The translations under genes and the position numbers were made by a program. The notes below the pieces were generated by a model. That model saw nothing but the letters and a program-made list of their open reading frames with translations, did not search any database and was not told where the DNA came from. This document shows, one piece after another, positions 21,236 to 33,084 of a stretch of DNA of 64,000 nt (position 1 is the first letter of the stretch; every line of letters begins with the position of its first letter). This stretch comes from Cepaea nemoralis (Eukaryota > Mollusca > Gastropoda > Stylommatophora > Helicidae), in the NCBI GenBank assembly GCA_014155875.1, contig JACEFZ010018319.1:635001-699000 (forward strand), given 5' to 3'.

Positions 21236-21479
21236 TCTGTTTTCCTCTGCTTATTTGTTCGTCCGATATTTTTTTTTTTAAATATGGGTGTATATACGTT
21301 GTGTAAGCTTACAGAAGAGCTGCGATATCCACTGGTGACACACCAACTGACCGTTGGGGACAGTTGCATCTATGTCGATTGGCCTTCATTGGAAGGCAGG
21401 GGGAAACCAAGGACATTCCAAGCCATTCAAGGAGTCTTCTAAAAGTGCAGAGCCGATTCATGACTTGGCAGCCTCGTGC

Positions 21480-21862
21480 AGAAAGTGACTATTTCTTTAG
21501 TGAGAGCTTTTGTTTCAATAGTTTTAAAACTCACCTTTGATGAGAGTTTCTGTTTCAATAGTTTTACAAGTCACCTTTGGTGAGAGTTTCTGTTTCAGTA
21601 GTTTTAAAACTCACCTTTGATGAGAGTTTCTGTTTCAATAGTTTTACAAGTCACCTTTGGTGAGAGTTTCTGTTTCAATAGTTTTACAAGTCACCTTTGG
21701 TGAGAGTTTCTGTTTCAATAGTTTTACAAGTCACCTTTGGTGAGAGTTTCTGTTTCAATAGTTTTACAAGTCACCTTTGGTGAGAGTTTCTGTTTCAGTA
21801 GTTGTACAAGTCACCTTTGGTGAGAGTTTCTGTTTCAATAGTTTTACAAGTCACCTTTGGTC
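21480..21862. repeat. 40-bp minisatellite, about 9 units
   Basis: Unit TCACCTTTGGTGAGAGTTTC then TGTTTCAATAGTTTTACAAG, nearly identical in successive copies. The first two units alternate TTTGA/TTTGG and AAAAC/ACAAG variants. Confidence 0.9.
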
Positions 21863-22331
21863 AATAATGTGTTCTTGGTATTTGGACACAGAATGAGAAG
21901 ATACGAGTCCGGGCAAAACAATAGGTGCTCCGGCTTCTCTCGACAAATGTTGTAAGGTGTAGTACAATGGTTGTAAAATGGCCCAGATCGTCCCTTCATA
22001 TATCCCTTCCTATTGAAGCTACACGTAAATCAAACTCCAACATCCTTAAATATGTTATTGCATCTGTTATTGTGTCTTCAGCTAGTGTCTTTCATAGATA
22101 TTGTCCACAATGTCTTCTTTGTCCGCACTGAGTGTTTCAGTTATTAGTGCCACCTGATGCGCTGATTGCAATGTGTGTTAAAATCTGTTGTATCTTCGAA
22201 ACAATGTATTGCTTTAGAGAATTACACTTAGGAGCCATAACCAACAGATTGCACGAATTGTTGCCGCACATATTTCGCTGCACCACACCAGGTGCATACT
22301 GAAGAGTTATATATATTATATATATTTAATC
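21863..22331. other. no feature recognised
   Basis: Unique-looking sequence ending in a TATA-rich stretch (22309-22327). Confidence 0.5.
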
Positions 22332-22560
22332 GCATATCCTTTACAGGACATTGCAGTCAACACCAGCATTTTTTTCTGTTGTGATCTCTTGGCAAGTTTA
22401 CGTTCAGTAGTATTCCATTGCTTTCTGAACGACCGGCACCCATACCATTTCGTAAAAACCAAAGCAACGCGGTCTACTGCCAAATCGCGCACTGCTGTGT
22501 TTCGAACGCGGATATGCGGGATCACGAACTGCGTTCGTAACACCTTCGCCACGGAGCAGA
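22332..22560 (-). mobile_element. SINE-1, reverse, head type 2
   Basis: ATCCTTTACAGGACATTGCA (tail end), the tail GCTTTCTGAACGACCGG, then a head with GCGTTCGAAACACAGCAG and CGTGGCGAAGGTGTTACGAA on the reverse strand. The same head type is seen at 8532-8755 and 58862-59100. Confidence 0.8.
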
Positions 22561-22625
22561 AATATACATAATTAAGTGGAAATAAAATCATTATACTTTG
22601 ATTAAAATACTTAATACACGAGCAT

Positions 22626-24005
22626 CCATCATGTGCCATGCCGATAAGCGTGGGCGGTCATATTTTGCCATCTCACTCAATCACCAGAGTCGTGGATAAG
22701 CTAAGTGTTCCTGTCTCGACCATGCCGCGTGGCCAAGCCATCTAGATATTTACTTCTCGGTCTTCCCCTTGGTCTCTTCCCTTTGATCTTGCCAGTTCTC
22801 ACCACGTTCTCCAATTCATTTCCTCTCATAACATGCTCAAAAACTGTTGACTGTCTACGCCTATGTCTCTAATCAGTTTTCGATCTTCATTTGTTTCTTG
22901 AAGGACTTGTTCATTGGCTTTTCTGTCTGTCCATGATATTCATTGCATTTTCCTCACAAACCATATTTCTACAGCAATCAGATGTTTTTCAGCCTGTCTG
23001 CTCATTGTCCACGCTTCATGTCCATACAAAAGTGTAGGTTCTATGTAGCACTTCAACAATCTTTTTCTCGATTAATATCTTTTTATTGGACAGTAAGACT
23101 AACTTCGGAATGGTGATACTTGTTCTAATCTCTTCAAGGCATCTCCCATCTGATGTTATGACTGTTCCGAGATAACTGTAACGATTCACTTGTTTAAGAA
23201 TATGCCCATTAACTTGTATATTACATTGTGGGAATTTCCTGCTTTCCAGTGACGACCATAATCTGTGTCTTCTTACAATTCAATTCTAACCCTAGTTGTT
23301 CACTGTGTGCAACAACCACATCTACTAAATGTTGCGGGTCCTGTTCATTGTCTGCAATCAAAACTGTATCATCTGCATATCTAATGTTATTGATGTATCG
23401 TCCCCCAATGTTGATTCCTTCCATATCTTCTATATTTCTGAAAATATGTTCACTGTGCAGCGAAAATAGATCTGGAGGCATTACACATCCCTGTCTCACA
23501 CCTCTTTTAATAGCCTGATACAGACCTACTTCATTATCAACTCTTATGGCAGCTTGTTGTTTCCAATATATGTTTTTTTTACAAGTCTAAGGTCTTTTCC
23601 ATCAATTTGTAGATCTTCAAGCATCCTTATCATGTCGACATGTCTCACTTTATCGAAAGCCTTTGTGTAGTAAATAAAGCAAATGTGTAGATCTTTGTTT
23701 ACTTCTATAGAATGTTCAATTACTGTTCTCAGTATATACACAGCATTTACTGTACTTTTGCCTTCTACAAACCCACATTGTTCTTCTCATGTTTTCAGGT
23801 TGTATGTTCTTTCTAACTCTTTGCATGGTAATTCTTAGCAAAATCTTCATGATGTGACTCATTATACTAATTGTTCGATGTTAATCACATTCCAAGGCTC
23901 CTGATTTCTTTGGGATTTCAATAAGTGTAAATTTATATCATTCATGATGTGTATCTCCAGTGTCTTATATTGTATTTAGCAGTCTAATACACGTAGCCAC
24001 TGATA
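22626..24005 (-). pseudogene. LINE-1 (RTE-like) RT and C-terminus
   Basis: Reverse-strand copy of the element at 56260-58176. In order on the reverse strand: PKKSGALECD*HRTISIMSH, the palm piece CFIYYTKAFDKVRHVDMIRM, GVRQGCVMPPDLFSLHSEH, the YADD box in IRYADDTVLIADNEQD, then the C-terminal region with GYSYLGTVIT-like and MLKCYIEP-like sequence in broken frames, ending at CATGGCACATGATGG. Stops and frameshifts throughout. 5'-truncated near 24005; no endonuclease. Confidence 0.85.
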
Positions 24006-24899
24006 CTGTTTGAATGTTGAGCATTAGTTATCCCCACGGTATAACTAATGAGATGCAGCGAAATATGGCAGATAATAACAAGTGAACTAGTGACACTTTT
24101 TGTTTGAGGTTTCTGTGTTTAAATGTGCTGTTTCTTGTAGTTGTTGCAAGTCAAAAGAAGCAGTTATCTTCACGTGACTAAAATCAGTAATAACCTGAAA
24201 TGCACTCCTAGACATTAGCTTACTAAAATGCAGTTTTGAGTTCAGGCACTGAAAGTTAAACACTCAACACGCTTACGTGAGGCGTGACCTAGTTTGGAAC
24301 TTACTACATATGTTACCTATCCAGTACACTTTATCTCTCACCCAGTGTTCCTATCCAGTACACTTTATCTCTCACCCAGTGTTCTCCCCCTGGCCAGTGC
24401 TTAAGTTCTGCTATTTCTATACCAGCACTCTAGAGCCGGTAAAAGTACACGATGTTCGTGTGCCATAGGATGCACTTATCTATTCAAGATTGCCTATTTG
24501 CTTGTTTCCAAGAAGGTGGAAACCTTCGTGCTGTAGAAATCCTGACGTTACAGACAAACAGTTTGTGTAGCTATTAAAGGGGAAATAATAGTACAAGTAC
24601 CCTGTTTCTACTTCATCGATCACATTGGTACTCACTTGTAGAGCGGGGCGTTGAGTAGTAAGTGTGTCACTGTCCACAGTTGTGGGTGAATTGATTGATT
24701 GAGTGAATCGATGGTTGGTCTGTTGATTGATTATTTCCATCATGAGGAGTCATGCACCCTAAGGATACCGTATGTCCAAGAAAGTCGAGTTTTTGGAATC
24801 CTACTTGACATTTTGTTTTCTATCGCATTGTTAAACCAGTATCATTAAGACGTTTTAAAACAAGGTGGAATGCCTTAATATGCTCTTCAATCGTATGAG
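24006..24899. other. no gene; 32-bp duplication
   Basis: No supported gene. A tandem duplication CTATCCAGTACACTTTATCT ... CAGTGTTC occurs at about 24318-24383. Confidence 0.55.
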
Positions 24900-24998
24900 A
24901 GAAAAGAGAGAAGACGGGAAGAATGTCAGACAGGCCTGTGTGCCCAATTCTTAACCCTCTGAAACTAAAGTTTGTTCGTTCGTTTGTTCGTTTGTTCT
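24900..24998 (+). repeat. LINE-3 3' tail
   Basis: GAATGTCAGACAGGCCTGTG, CCCAATTCTTAACCCTCTGA, AACTAAAGTT, (GTTC/GTTT)n tail. Confidence 0.75.
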
Positions 24999-25013
24999 CT
25001 GTATCAGTTAGGA

Positions 25014-25230
25014 TTTTTTTTTCACATATCCTTTTACAGGACATCGCTGTCAACATCAGATCTTTCAGCTGATTGTTGATTTCTTGGCAAGATTACGCTC
25101 AGTAGTTTACCATTGCTTTCTGAGGACCGGCTCAAATACCCCGTAAGTTACCGACGCGGAGAGAACCGCTACCAATTCTCGCACAACGTCACGTTACTTA
25201 CGAGAGTATATGAGATTACGGAGAGAGTCC
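25014..25230 (-). mobile_element. SINE-1, reverse, head type 1
   Basis: CCTTTTACAGGACATCGCTG, GGCAAGATTACGCTCAGTAG, then a head with CACGTTACTTACGAGAGTAT and GATTACGGAGAGA. The outermost head bases are not clear. Confidence 0.8.
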
Positions 25231-25309
25231 GGCATCAGTTAGGATATCATCCCGGATGTGTCAGTATGTGGATAAATTTCGCACCACTTAGTTAGTCCAC
25301 AGCTCATCC

Positions 25310-26105
25310 TCATTGCACATCGAACCAATCAGTCCATAAGTGCTCGGATCCCCTCCTCAGTAAATCCCGCAGCGTATAGCGGCTAACGACACCAGTTCTG
25401 TGTTGGTTTATCAATCTTCTTTGGCTTCCTGCGTAGTGTTCTTGTTTTCCCACCCCTCTTTTAATTTGCTGCTCTCGCAGTCTGGCCATGGTTGTAGATT
25501 CACAGTCATCACTTGGTTCTCGCAAAGGTCTTGCCTCTCGTAGAGCAGTGGTTCTCAACCGGTGGGGAATTCCCCCCCCCCCCCAGGGGGGAATTTTAGG
25601 GTGGCTAGGGGGGAATTAAGATTATTTCAAGATCACGTTAATACAAGAACCGATTACTTGATATTGTTTTTCCCTTCATATTGTACGGTTCTGTACGTCT
25701 CACCCTTCTAAAATTCAATTTATAAAGTAAGTAGACCCACAAATCATGGTTTATGTGAACGTCTTGTCTTGTTTTTGTATGTGCTATTAAATTTAGCTTC
25801 CATTATTACATATACTGTGTAGGGGCGGGAGCGGGATTTTTGGGTAGGAAATACGAAAGAGGGGAATGACGTTCAGAAAATATGGTGAAGGAGGGCACGG
25901 GCCAAATTTTTAGGTAAGAAGTACGAAAAGGGGGGGGGGGGGAATGACGTACTGAAAATATGGTGAAGGGGGGCACGGGCCAAAAGAGGTTGAGAACCAC
26001 TGTCGTAGAGCATTCAGAATGTCAGCCTGGTCCATGGCGCATCCACACATGACCCTCCACAGTAGCCTTACCTGCGAGCTTGTCAGCCCGCTCATTTCGC
26101 ACCAC
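25310..26105 (-). pseudogene. LINE RNase H/C-terminal remnant split by hAT
   Basis: From high to low coordinates the reverse strand reads NERADKLAGKATVEGHVWM (RNase H last-aspartate region), DILNAL, then after the hAT insertion REARPLREPSDDCESTTMAR and RLINQHRTGVVSRYTLRDLL. The copy at 30060-30540 has GHAGVEGNERADRLAG and ENQHRTGIISHR in the same order, so this is one LINE family's C-terminal half. RNase H would remove RNA from the RNA:DNA hybrid. Frames shift within it. Confidence 0.65.
25546..26002. mobile_element. hAT-like non-autonomous element, 8-bp TSD
   Basis: The ends are inverted: CAGTGGTTCTCAACC at 25546 and GGTTGAGAACCACTG ending at 26002. It is bordered by a perfect 8-bp duplication TCGTAGAG (25538-25545, 26003-26010). 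The 8-bp duplication and CAGTG-type ends are hAT hallmarks. Length is 457 bp with no transposase. Inside, an about 80-bp segment with GAATGACGTTCAGAAAATAT is present twice in tandem. A relative in the opposite orientation is at 48656-49039. Confidence 0.88.
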
Positions 26106-26420
26106 GCGAGTAAAGACACACGGAGCGTTATTCAATCCCAAGGCACCAACATTGAACTCATAGTGACCATCAGGCGTACTGAAGGCCAGCCACGGCCGAT
26201 CTCTGGTTTCACTGGATTTGATAATATCCTTTACTGAGATCAATCCTGGTGAAGTACATGGATGTATTGAGGCTAGTGAAGAGTTGGTTTTGATTCGCAA
26301 AGGTTAGGGCTGAAATTCCGGAATGATGTAAGAAATACACAAGCGGCAATGTAAATATGTCGGTCACATCAACAGGCACGATACTGTAATAAAAACCATC
26401 ATCATCACCCAGTAACATGT
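26095..26420 (-). pseudogene. Ty3-type reverse transcriptase fragment
   Basis: Reverse-strand frames contain SMYFTRIDLSKGYYQI (RT motif A) and WLAFSTPDGHYEFNVGALGL followed by NNAPCVFTRVVR (canonical TAF-TPDGHYEF-MPFGL-NAPATF). These are diagnostic of LTR-element RT. A frameshift lies between the two motifs. The YVDD-type catalytic box is not reached: at FTRVVR the sequence passes straight into LINE-type RNase H sequence (NERADKLAG). Confidence 0.75.
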
Positions 26421-26514
26421 CCTTCGCAGAGTGTCGTTCTCATCACGGCCCAGAGTTAACGATGTTCATTCATTCAACATTCTGGCTGCCTTGTGCATAC
26501 CCATATTAATGGTG

Positions 26515-26715
26515 TCTTTAGAGTGCTGTGGTTCCTCGCCGTGCAGGCAGAAATTCTCCGACTTCGGAAGAATCAGCGTTCCTACTACGTTAGCCAGGAC
26601 CCCGAAGAGATCTGTTACTCAGGATGCACGACTAGGACCTGTTAGCAGATCTTGGCCAGTATAAAACCTGGCCCTGGTGCCTTGGAAACATGCATGCTCA
26701 TGCTCTGCGTCCCAT
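26515..26715. repeat. module F, copy 2
   Basis: GCCAGGACCCCGAAGAGATC, CTTGGCCAGTATAAAACCTG and CTGGTGCCTTGGAAACATG match 5700-5885. It directly adjoins the 30-bp satellite. Confidence 0.65.
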
Positions 26716-29590
26716 GCATGCTCATGTTCTGTGTGTCTTTAGTGCTGTGCCTTTTTATGCTCATTTTCTTGGTGTCTTTAGTGCTCTGTCTCTTACATGA
26801 TCACATTCTGTGTGTCTTTAGTGCTCTGTCTCATGCATGTTCATGCTCTTGGTGTCTTTAGTGCTCTTTCTCTTGTATGCTCATGTTCTTGGTGTCTTTA
26901 TTACCCTGTCTCTTGAATGTTCATTTTCTTGTGTCTTGAGTGCTCTGTCTCATGTTCTGTGTGTCTTGAGTGCTCTGTGTCATGTTCTGTGTGTCTTGAG
27001 TGCTCTATCTTAAAGTCATATGTGTTCTAACTGCTCTGCATCATGTTATCATGTCAGTGAAGAGTGTTACTTCTCTGTCTCATGTCAGTGCTCTGTCTCA
27101 TGTTCTGTGTGTCTTGAGTGTTCTGTCTCATGTTCTGTGTGTCTTAAGTGTTCTGTCTCATGTTCTGTGTGTCTTAAGTGTTCTGTCTCATCTTCTCATG
27201 TCAGTGAAGAGTGTCTCTTCTCTGTCTCATGTCAGTGCTCTGTCTCATATTCTGTGTGTCTTGAGTGCTCTGTCTCATGTTCTGTGTGTCTTGAGAGCTG
27301 TCTCATGTTCTGTGTGTTTTGGGTGCTCTGTCTAATGTTCTTTGTGTCTTGAGTGCTCTGTCTCATGTTATGTGTGTCGTGAGTGCTCTGTCTCATATTC
27401 TGTATGTCTTGAGTGCTGTGTCTCATATTCTGTGTGTCTTGAGTGCTCTGTCTCATGTTCTGTGTGTCTTCAGTGCTCTGACTTAGATTCTGTGTGTCTT
27501 GAGTGTTCTGTCTCATATTCTGTGTGTCTTGAGTGCTCTGTCTCATGTTCTGTGTGTCTTCAGTGCTCTGACTTAGATTCTGTGTGTCTTGAGTGCTCTG
27601 TCTCATGTTCTGTGTGTCTTCAGTGCTCTGACTTAGATTCTGTGTGTCTTGAGTGCTCTGTCTCATGTTCTGTGTGTCTTCAGTGCTCTGTCTCATGTTC
27701 TGTGTGTCTTGAGTGCTCTATCTTAAAGTCATATGTGTTCTAACTGCTCTGCATCATGTTATCATGTCAGTGAAGAGTGTTACTTCTCTGTCTCATGTCA
27801 GTGCTCTGTCTCATGTTCTGTGTGTCTTCAGTGCTCTGTCTCATGTTCTGTATGTCTTCAGTGCTCTGTCTCATGTTCTGTGTGTCTTGAGTGCTCTGTC
27901 TCATATTCTGTGTGTCTTGAGTGCTCTGTCTCATGTTCTGTGTGTCTTCAGTGCTCTGACTTAGATTCTGTGTGTCTTGAGTGCTCTGTCTCATGTTATG
28001 TGTGTCGTGAGTGCTCTGTCTCATGTTCTGTGTGTCTTGAGTGCTCTGTGTCATGTTCTGTGTGTCTTGAGTGCTCTATCTTAAAGTCATATGTGTTCTA
28101 ACTGCTCTGCATCATGTTATCATGTCAGTGAAGAGTGTTACTTCTCTGTCTCATGTCAGTGCTCTGTCTCATGTTATGTGTGTCTTGAGTGCTGTGTCTC
28201 ATATTCTGTGTGTCTTGAGTGCTGTGTCTCATATTCTGTGTGTCTTCAGTGCTCTGCATCATGTTATCATGTCAGTGAAGAGTGTTACTTCTCTGTCTCA
28301 TGTCAGTGCTCTGTCTCATATTCTGTGTGTCTTGAGTGCTCTGTCTCATGTTCTGTGTGTCTTGAGTGCTCTGTCTCATGTTCTGTGTGTCTTCAGTGCT
28401 CTGACTTAGATTCTGTGTGTCTTGAGTGTTCTGTCTCATGTTCTGTGTGTTTTGAGTGCTCTGTCTCATGTTCTGTGTGTCTTGAGTGCTCTGTCTCATG
28501 TTATGTGTGTCGTGAGTGCTCTGTCTCATGTTCTGTGTGTCTTGAGTGCTCTGTCTCATGTTCTGTGTGTCTTGAGTGCTCTGTCTCATGTTCTGTGTGT
28601 CTTGAGTGCTCTGTCTCATGTTCTGTGTGTCTTGAGTGCTCTGTCTCATGTTCTGTGTGTCTTGAGTGCTCTGTCTCATGTTCTGTGTGTCTTGAGTGCT
28701 CTGTCTCATGTTCTGTGTGTCTTCAGTGCTCTGTCTCATGTTCTGTGTGTCTTGAGTGCTCTATCTTAAAGTCATATGTGTTCTAACTGCTCTGCATCAT
28801 GTTATCATGTCAGTGAAGAGTGTTACTTCTCTGTCTCATGTCAGTGCTCTGTCTCATGTTCTGTGTGTCTTCAGTGCTCTGTCTCATGTTCTGTATGTCT
28901 TCAGTGCTCTGTCTCATGTTCTGTGTGTCTTGAGTGCTCTGTCTCATATTCTGTGTGTCTTGAGTGCTCTGTCTCATGTTCTGTGTGTCTTCAGTGCTCT
29001 GACTTAGATTCTGTGTGTCTTGAGTGCTCTGTCTCATGTTATGTGTGTCGTGAGTGCTCTGTCTCATGTTCTGTGTGTCTTGAGTGCTCTGTCTCATGTT
29101 CTGTGTGTCTTGAGTGCTCTGTGTCATGTTCTGTGTGTCTTGAGTGCTCTATCTTAAAGTCATATGTGTTCTAACTGCTCTGCATCATGTTATCATGTCA
29201 GTGAAGAGTGTTACTTCTCTGTCTCATGTCAGTGCTCTGTCTCATGTTATGTGTGTCTTGAGTGCTGTGTCTCATATTCTGTGTGTCTTGAGTGCTGTGT
29301 CTCATATTCTGTGTGTCTTCAGTGCTCTGCATCATGTTATCATGTCAGTGAAGAGTGTTACTTCTCTGTCTCATGTCAGTGCTCTGTCTCATGTTCTGTG
29401 TGTCTTGAGTGCTCTGTCTCATGTTCTGTGTGTCTTGAGTGCTCTGTCTCATGTTCTGTGTGTCTTCAGTGCTCTGACTTAGATTCTGTGTGTCTTGAGT
29501 GTTCTGTCTCATGTTCTGTGTGTTTTGAGTGCTCTGTCTTATGCCTGCTAATGTCCTTAGATGTTTTGAGTGTTTTGTCTCACGAAAACA
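26690..29590. repeat. 30-bp satellite with higher-order repeats
   Basis: Base unit GTGCTCTGTCTCATGTTCTG then TGTGTCTTGA. A distinctive spacer beginning CTCTATCTTAAAGTCATATG recurs at about 27005, 27717, 28075, 28760 and 29148, marking a higher-order block. Sequence from 27717 to 28760 is repeated from 28760 onward with one extra base unit. Since 30 is a multiple of three, Cys-rich (VCLECSVSCS) and other frames of up to 231 codons stay open. Confidence 0.92.
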
Positions 29591-29689
29591 ATTCCAGAGG
29601 GAAAATTGGAAACAGTAGAACAAGAGATAGACAACGATACAATTGGGAAGACAATATCTCTGAGATAACGAACGGCACTTTGTCTGTCA

Positions 29690-29708
29690 GTTAGTCAGTT
29701 AGTCAGTC

Positions 29709-29743
<35 letters not shown>

Positions 29744-29770
29744 ACATTAGTTAGTTAGTTTGTAAACTAT

Positions 29771-29823
<53 letters not shown>

Positions 29824-29884
29824 ACATTAGTTAGTTAGTTTGTAAACTATTTAGTTAGTTAGTTAGTTAGTTAGTCAGTTAGTC

Positions 29885-29935
<51 letters not shown>

Positions 29936-29962
29936 ACATTAGTTAGTTAGTTTGTAAACTAT

Positions 29963-30043
<81 letters not shown>

Positions 30044-30045
30044 CA
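29690..30045. repeat. (TTAG)n array with embedded 3-fold unit
   Basis: Tetranucleotide repeats interrupted three times by the same block TAGTACATTAGTTAGTTAGT then TTGTAAACTATTTAG, showing that the interruption itself was copied. Confidence 0.9.
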
Positions 30046-30059
30046 GTGTGATCTATTGG

Positions 30060-30545
30060 GGTATCATCTCTGCCATAAGGACAAGTCCATAGCTGCTCAG
30101 ATCCACCCTCTCCCCAACATATGCATCAACACTCGGTGGCTTATAATGCCAGTTCTGTGTTGGTTCTCTCCTTCGCCCAATGTCTGACCGTGCCAATTCT
30201 TACTACCAATCTCTCATTCTGGACAACGATGTGAATTCGCTTGCATAAAACCCACCGCTCTCGACATCTCTCTAAGGACATGAATAACATCGGAACTAAT
30301 CATGGGTTGGCCATCTGCAGGAGATGCAGATCCTGCAAGTCTATCAGCTCGTTCATTTCCCTCAACTCCCGCATGTCCCAGAACTAAAATGAAGGTGACT
30401 CTACGGACAACAGGCCTTCACAGCGATTCAGTCTTTTGTCTACGTACAGAACCTGCCTCGAAATTTCGGATCAAATCTCATCGAATCACTTAATACACAA
30501 ACGTTGGTTAAGACTGTCAGTGTACAACCAAAGCCTTGGCCAGCA
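30060..30545 (-). pseudogene. LINE RNase H/C-terminal remnant, copy 2
   Basis: The reverse strand reads ILVLGHAGVEGNERADRLAG (RNase H: conserved His and last catalytic Asp), then MISSDVIHVLREMSRAVGFM, a stop, and GENQHRTGIISHRVLMHMLG. This matches the element at 25310-26105. No RT or endonuclease is present, so it is 5'-truncated. Confidence 0.65.
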
Positions 30546-30635
30546 GCAGAGGCGGTCATCCGAATGACACATAAGAACTTGGAGCTTCATGGGGCAGTTA
30601 TAGCCCCTGGGGAACCTTGAGAACTAACAGTTAAA

Positions 30636-30637
<2 letters not shown>

Positions 30638-30695
<58 letters not shown>

Positions 30696-30722
30696 AGGGA
30701 GAGAGAGAGAGAGAGAGAGAGG
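30638..30722. repeat. (GA)n microsatellite
   Basis: GA dinucleotide run with GGGAGA interruptions. Confidence 0.95.
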
Positions 30723-31484
30723 TGGAGAGAGTGATATAACGTATTGAAGATCTTATGTAGCCACTTTCGTAACATTTTCTAAATTGCTTTTGAATAGTAT
30801 AACCTGCATAGTTGGATACCTCTTGAAGAAAAAAAAACAAATCCAACGGTACCTTTTTCAAGTCTGTAGGTCAATTTTAAACGGAAATATTAAAGTTTGT
30901 GTGTCAGTTTATCATTTAATATAGACATTTAGAAGAAAACGATTTTGACACCTTCACTTTTTGTGACCTACCTACACACCCACACCTTGTTGGTTACACT
31001 GCCGCCAAGGGATATTGCCACTGCCACTCTCTAACTCAAGAACAGATAACTACTGCCAGTTTATATATTCGCACACACAGATATATACATCTCCACGTCA
31101 AGCTGTGATGACTGCGCGCTGTCTTGCCAACGCGACGCCGGCAGAGTAGATGTATTTTGACAAAAGAAGTCCAGTTGGAAAGATGAATAATTATCAATGA
31201 ATCCGACTGCGTAGAGTTATGAAAAAATTGCACATAAATACTAGAATGGATTTTGAATGCAAGCATACATTCATTGGCATTAATATCGCTGTGAATATTT
31301 CTTAACAATATTAAATAATCATCGCTGAAGTATGGCAAGGAAACGGCTATTTCCCGCCATTGAAATATCACATCACAGCATGCGATCTTCATCATTTTAT
31401 TTTGGCATGAGCCCTCCGACTTTAATAGTACAAAATTACACAATTTACGTAAAAATGGATGATAAATATAATAATACATCTAAG
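30723..31484. other. no gene recognised
   Basis: A reverse frame of 147 codons (31036-31479) exists, but I see no known motif and composition is ordinary. Confidence 0.45.
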
Positions 31485-31690
31485 AACAAACACACACATC
31501 TACATAAAACGTGATTTGCGGGTCTACTTACGCCTGAAAAAGTCACTCTGTATTTCTGTGTAGGAAACGAATTTCAGAGACACGAGATGTGCAAAACGTA
31601 AACCGGGGTGAGAGAAACTATATAAAGTAATCGGTCCCTTTTTTAACGCTATCTTGAAATAATCCGGGAATTTAACATAGCGAATACTCT
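31485..31690. repeat. diverged relative of hAT-like element
   Basis: CATCTACATAAAACGTGATT, GGGTCTACTTACG and AAAGTAATCGGT match the interior of the hAT-like element at 48656-49039. TIRs and target duplication are not recognisable. Confidence 0.5.
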
Positions 31691-31937
31691 AAACCTCATT
31701 AAATCGGAGACACAAAAACTAAAAAACGAAAGTTACCGCAAAAAAAAAAAAATCTCCGGTAAAGGTCGGCAAACGAAATCTTAGTGGCTACTTATGCGAC
31801 AAGCCACCACAGTGAAGACGGCACTTGCTTAATTCTTTTACAGATAGTGCTAAAACATCCATTAAAGTACTCTATACAACATACTATATGAGAAATTACT
31901 GCTTCTAATGACAATCAGCTTTATAGTTTCTAATTGC

Positions 31938-31942
31938 TGTGA

Positions 31943-32013
<71 letters not shown>
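31938..32013. repeat. (GT)n microsatellite
   Basis: Nearly pure GT run of about 75 bases, directly upstream of the minisatellite that follows. Confidence 0.95.
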
Positions 32014-32015
<2 letters not shown>

Positions 32016-32034
32016 GTCCGTAAGGTAAGGACAG

Positions 32035-32905
32035 AAAATGCTTGACAATGTCAATGTATAGACATCAACTATACATTAGGTGTAAGGACAGCAACTAAAC
32101 GTTAGGTATTAATGTAAGGACCGCAACCAAACATTGCGTGTTAATATAAGGACATCAACTAAACATTACGTGTTAATGCAGGGAAAGCAACTAAAGAGCA
32201 GGTGTCGATGTAAGGACATCAACTAAACATTACGTGTCAATGCAGGGAAAGCAACTAAACAGCAGGTGTCGATGTAAGGACAGCAACTAAACATTACGTG
32301 TCAATGCAGGGAAAGCAACTAAACAGCAGGTGTCGATGTAAGGACAGCAACTAAACATTACGTGTCAATGCAGGGAAAGCAACTATACAGCACGTGACAA
32401 TGTAAGGACAGCAACTAAACATTACGTGTTAATACAGGGAAAGCAACTAAACAGCAGGTGTCGATGTAAGGACAGCAGCTTAACATTACGTGTCAATGCA
32501 GGGAAAGCAACTAAACAGCAGGTGTCGATGTAAGGACAGCAGCTAAACATTACGTGTCAATGCAGGGAAAGCAACTAAACAGCAGGTGTCGATGTAAGGA
32601 CAGCAACCAAACATTACGTGTCAATGCAGGGAAAGCAACTATACAGCACGTGACAATGTAAGGACAGCAACTAAACATTACGTGTTAGTCTAAGGACAGC
32701 AACTAAACATTACGTATCAGTCTTAGGACAGCAACTAAACATTACGTGTCAATGTAAGGACAGCAACTAAACATTACGTGTCAATGTAAGTACAGGAACT
32801 AAACATTACATGTCAGTCTAAGGACGGCAACTAAACATTACGTATCTATGACTAGACACCAGCTAAAGGTCACATGTCAATGAAAGGACAACAACAAAAA
32901 GTCAC
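32035..32905. repeat. 32/64-bp minisatellite
   Basis: Two alternating half-units: AAGGACAGCAACTAAACATT-ACGTGTCAATG and CAGGGAAAGCAACTAAACAG-CAGGTGTCGATG. The paired 64-bp form dominates in the middle (32140-32670) and the single 32-bp form at both edges. Confidence 0.88.
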
Positions 32906-33084
32906 GTGTTTTCTCCCCCTCACAGAGGGCTTAATTTGCCTCACTAGTGTGGCGTGTTGACGTAGATGTGCTGACGGTTTGTGTAACCTTTCCAAGAGAG
33001 ACTTCTGGGCGCGTTCAAGTGTCCCGTCCTTGACACCACAGCTGACGCAAAAGACAGGAACACGTTCATGCAAAGGTTTGTCTG

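Noticed and set aside
28091..28786. 231-codon Cys-rich forward frame (VCLECSVSCS repeats)
   Set aside because: It is the 30-bp satellite read in one phase; other phases and the opposite strand are open as well.
31036..31479. 147-codon reverse frame
   Set aside because: No motif, no repeat relatives, no splice or start evidence; compatible with chance in AT-rich DNA.
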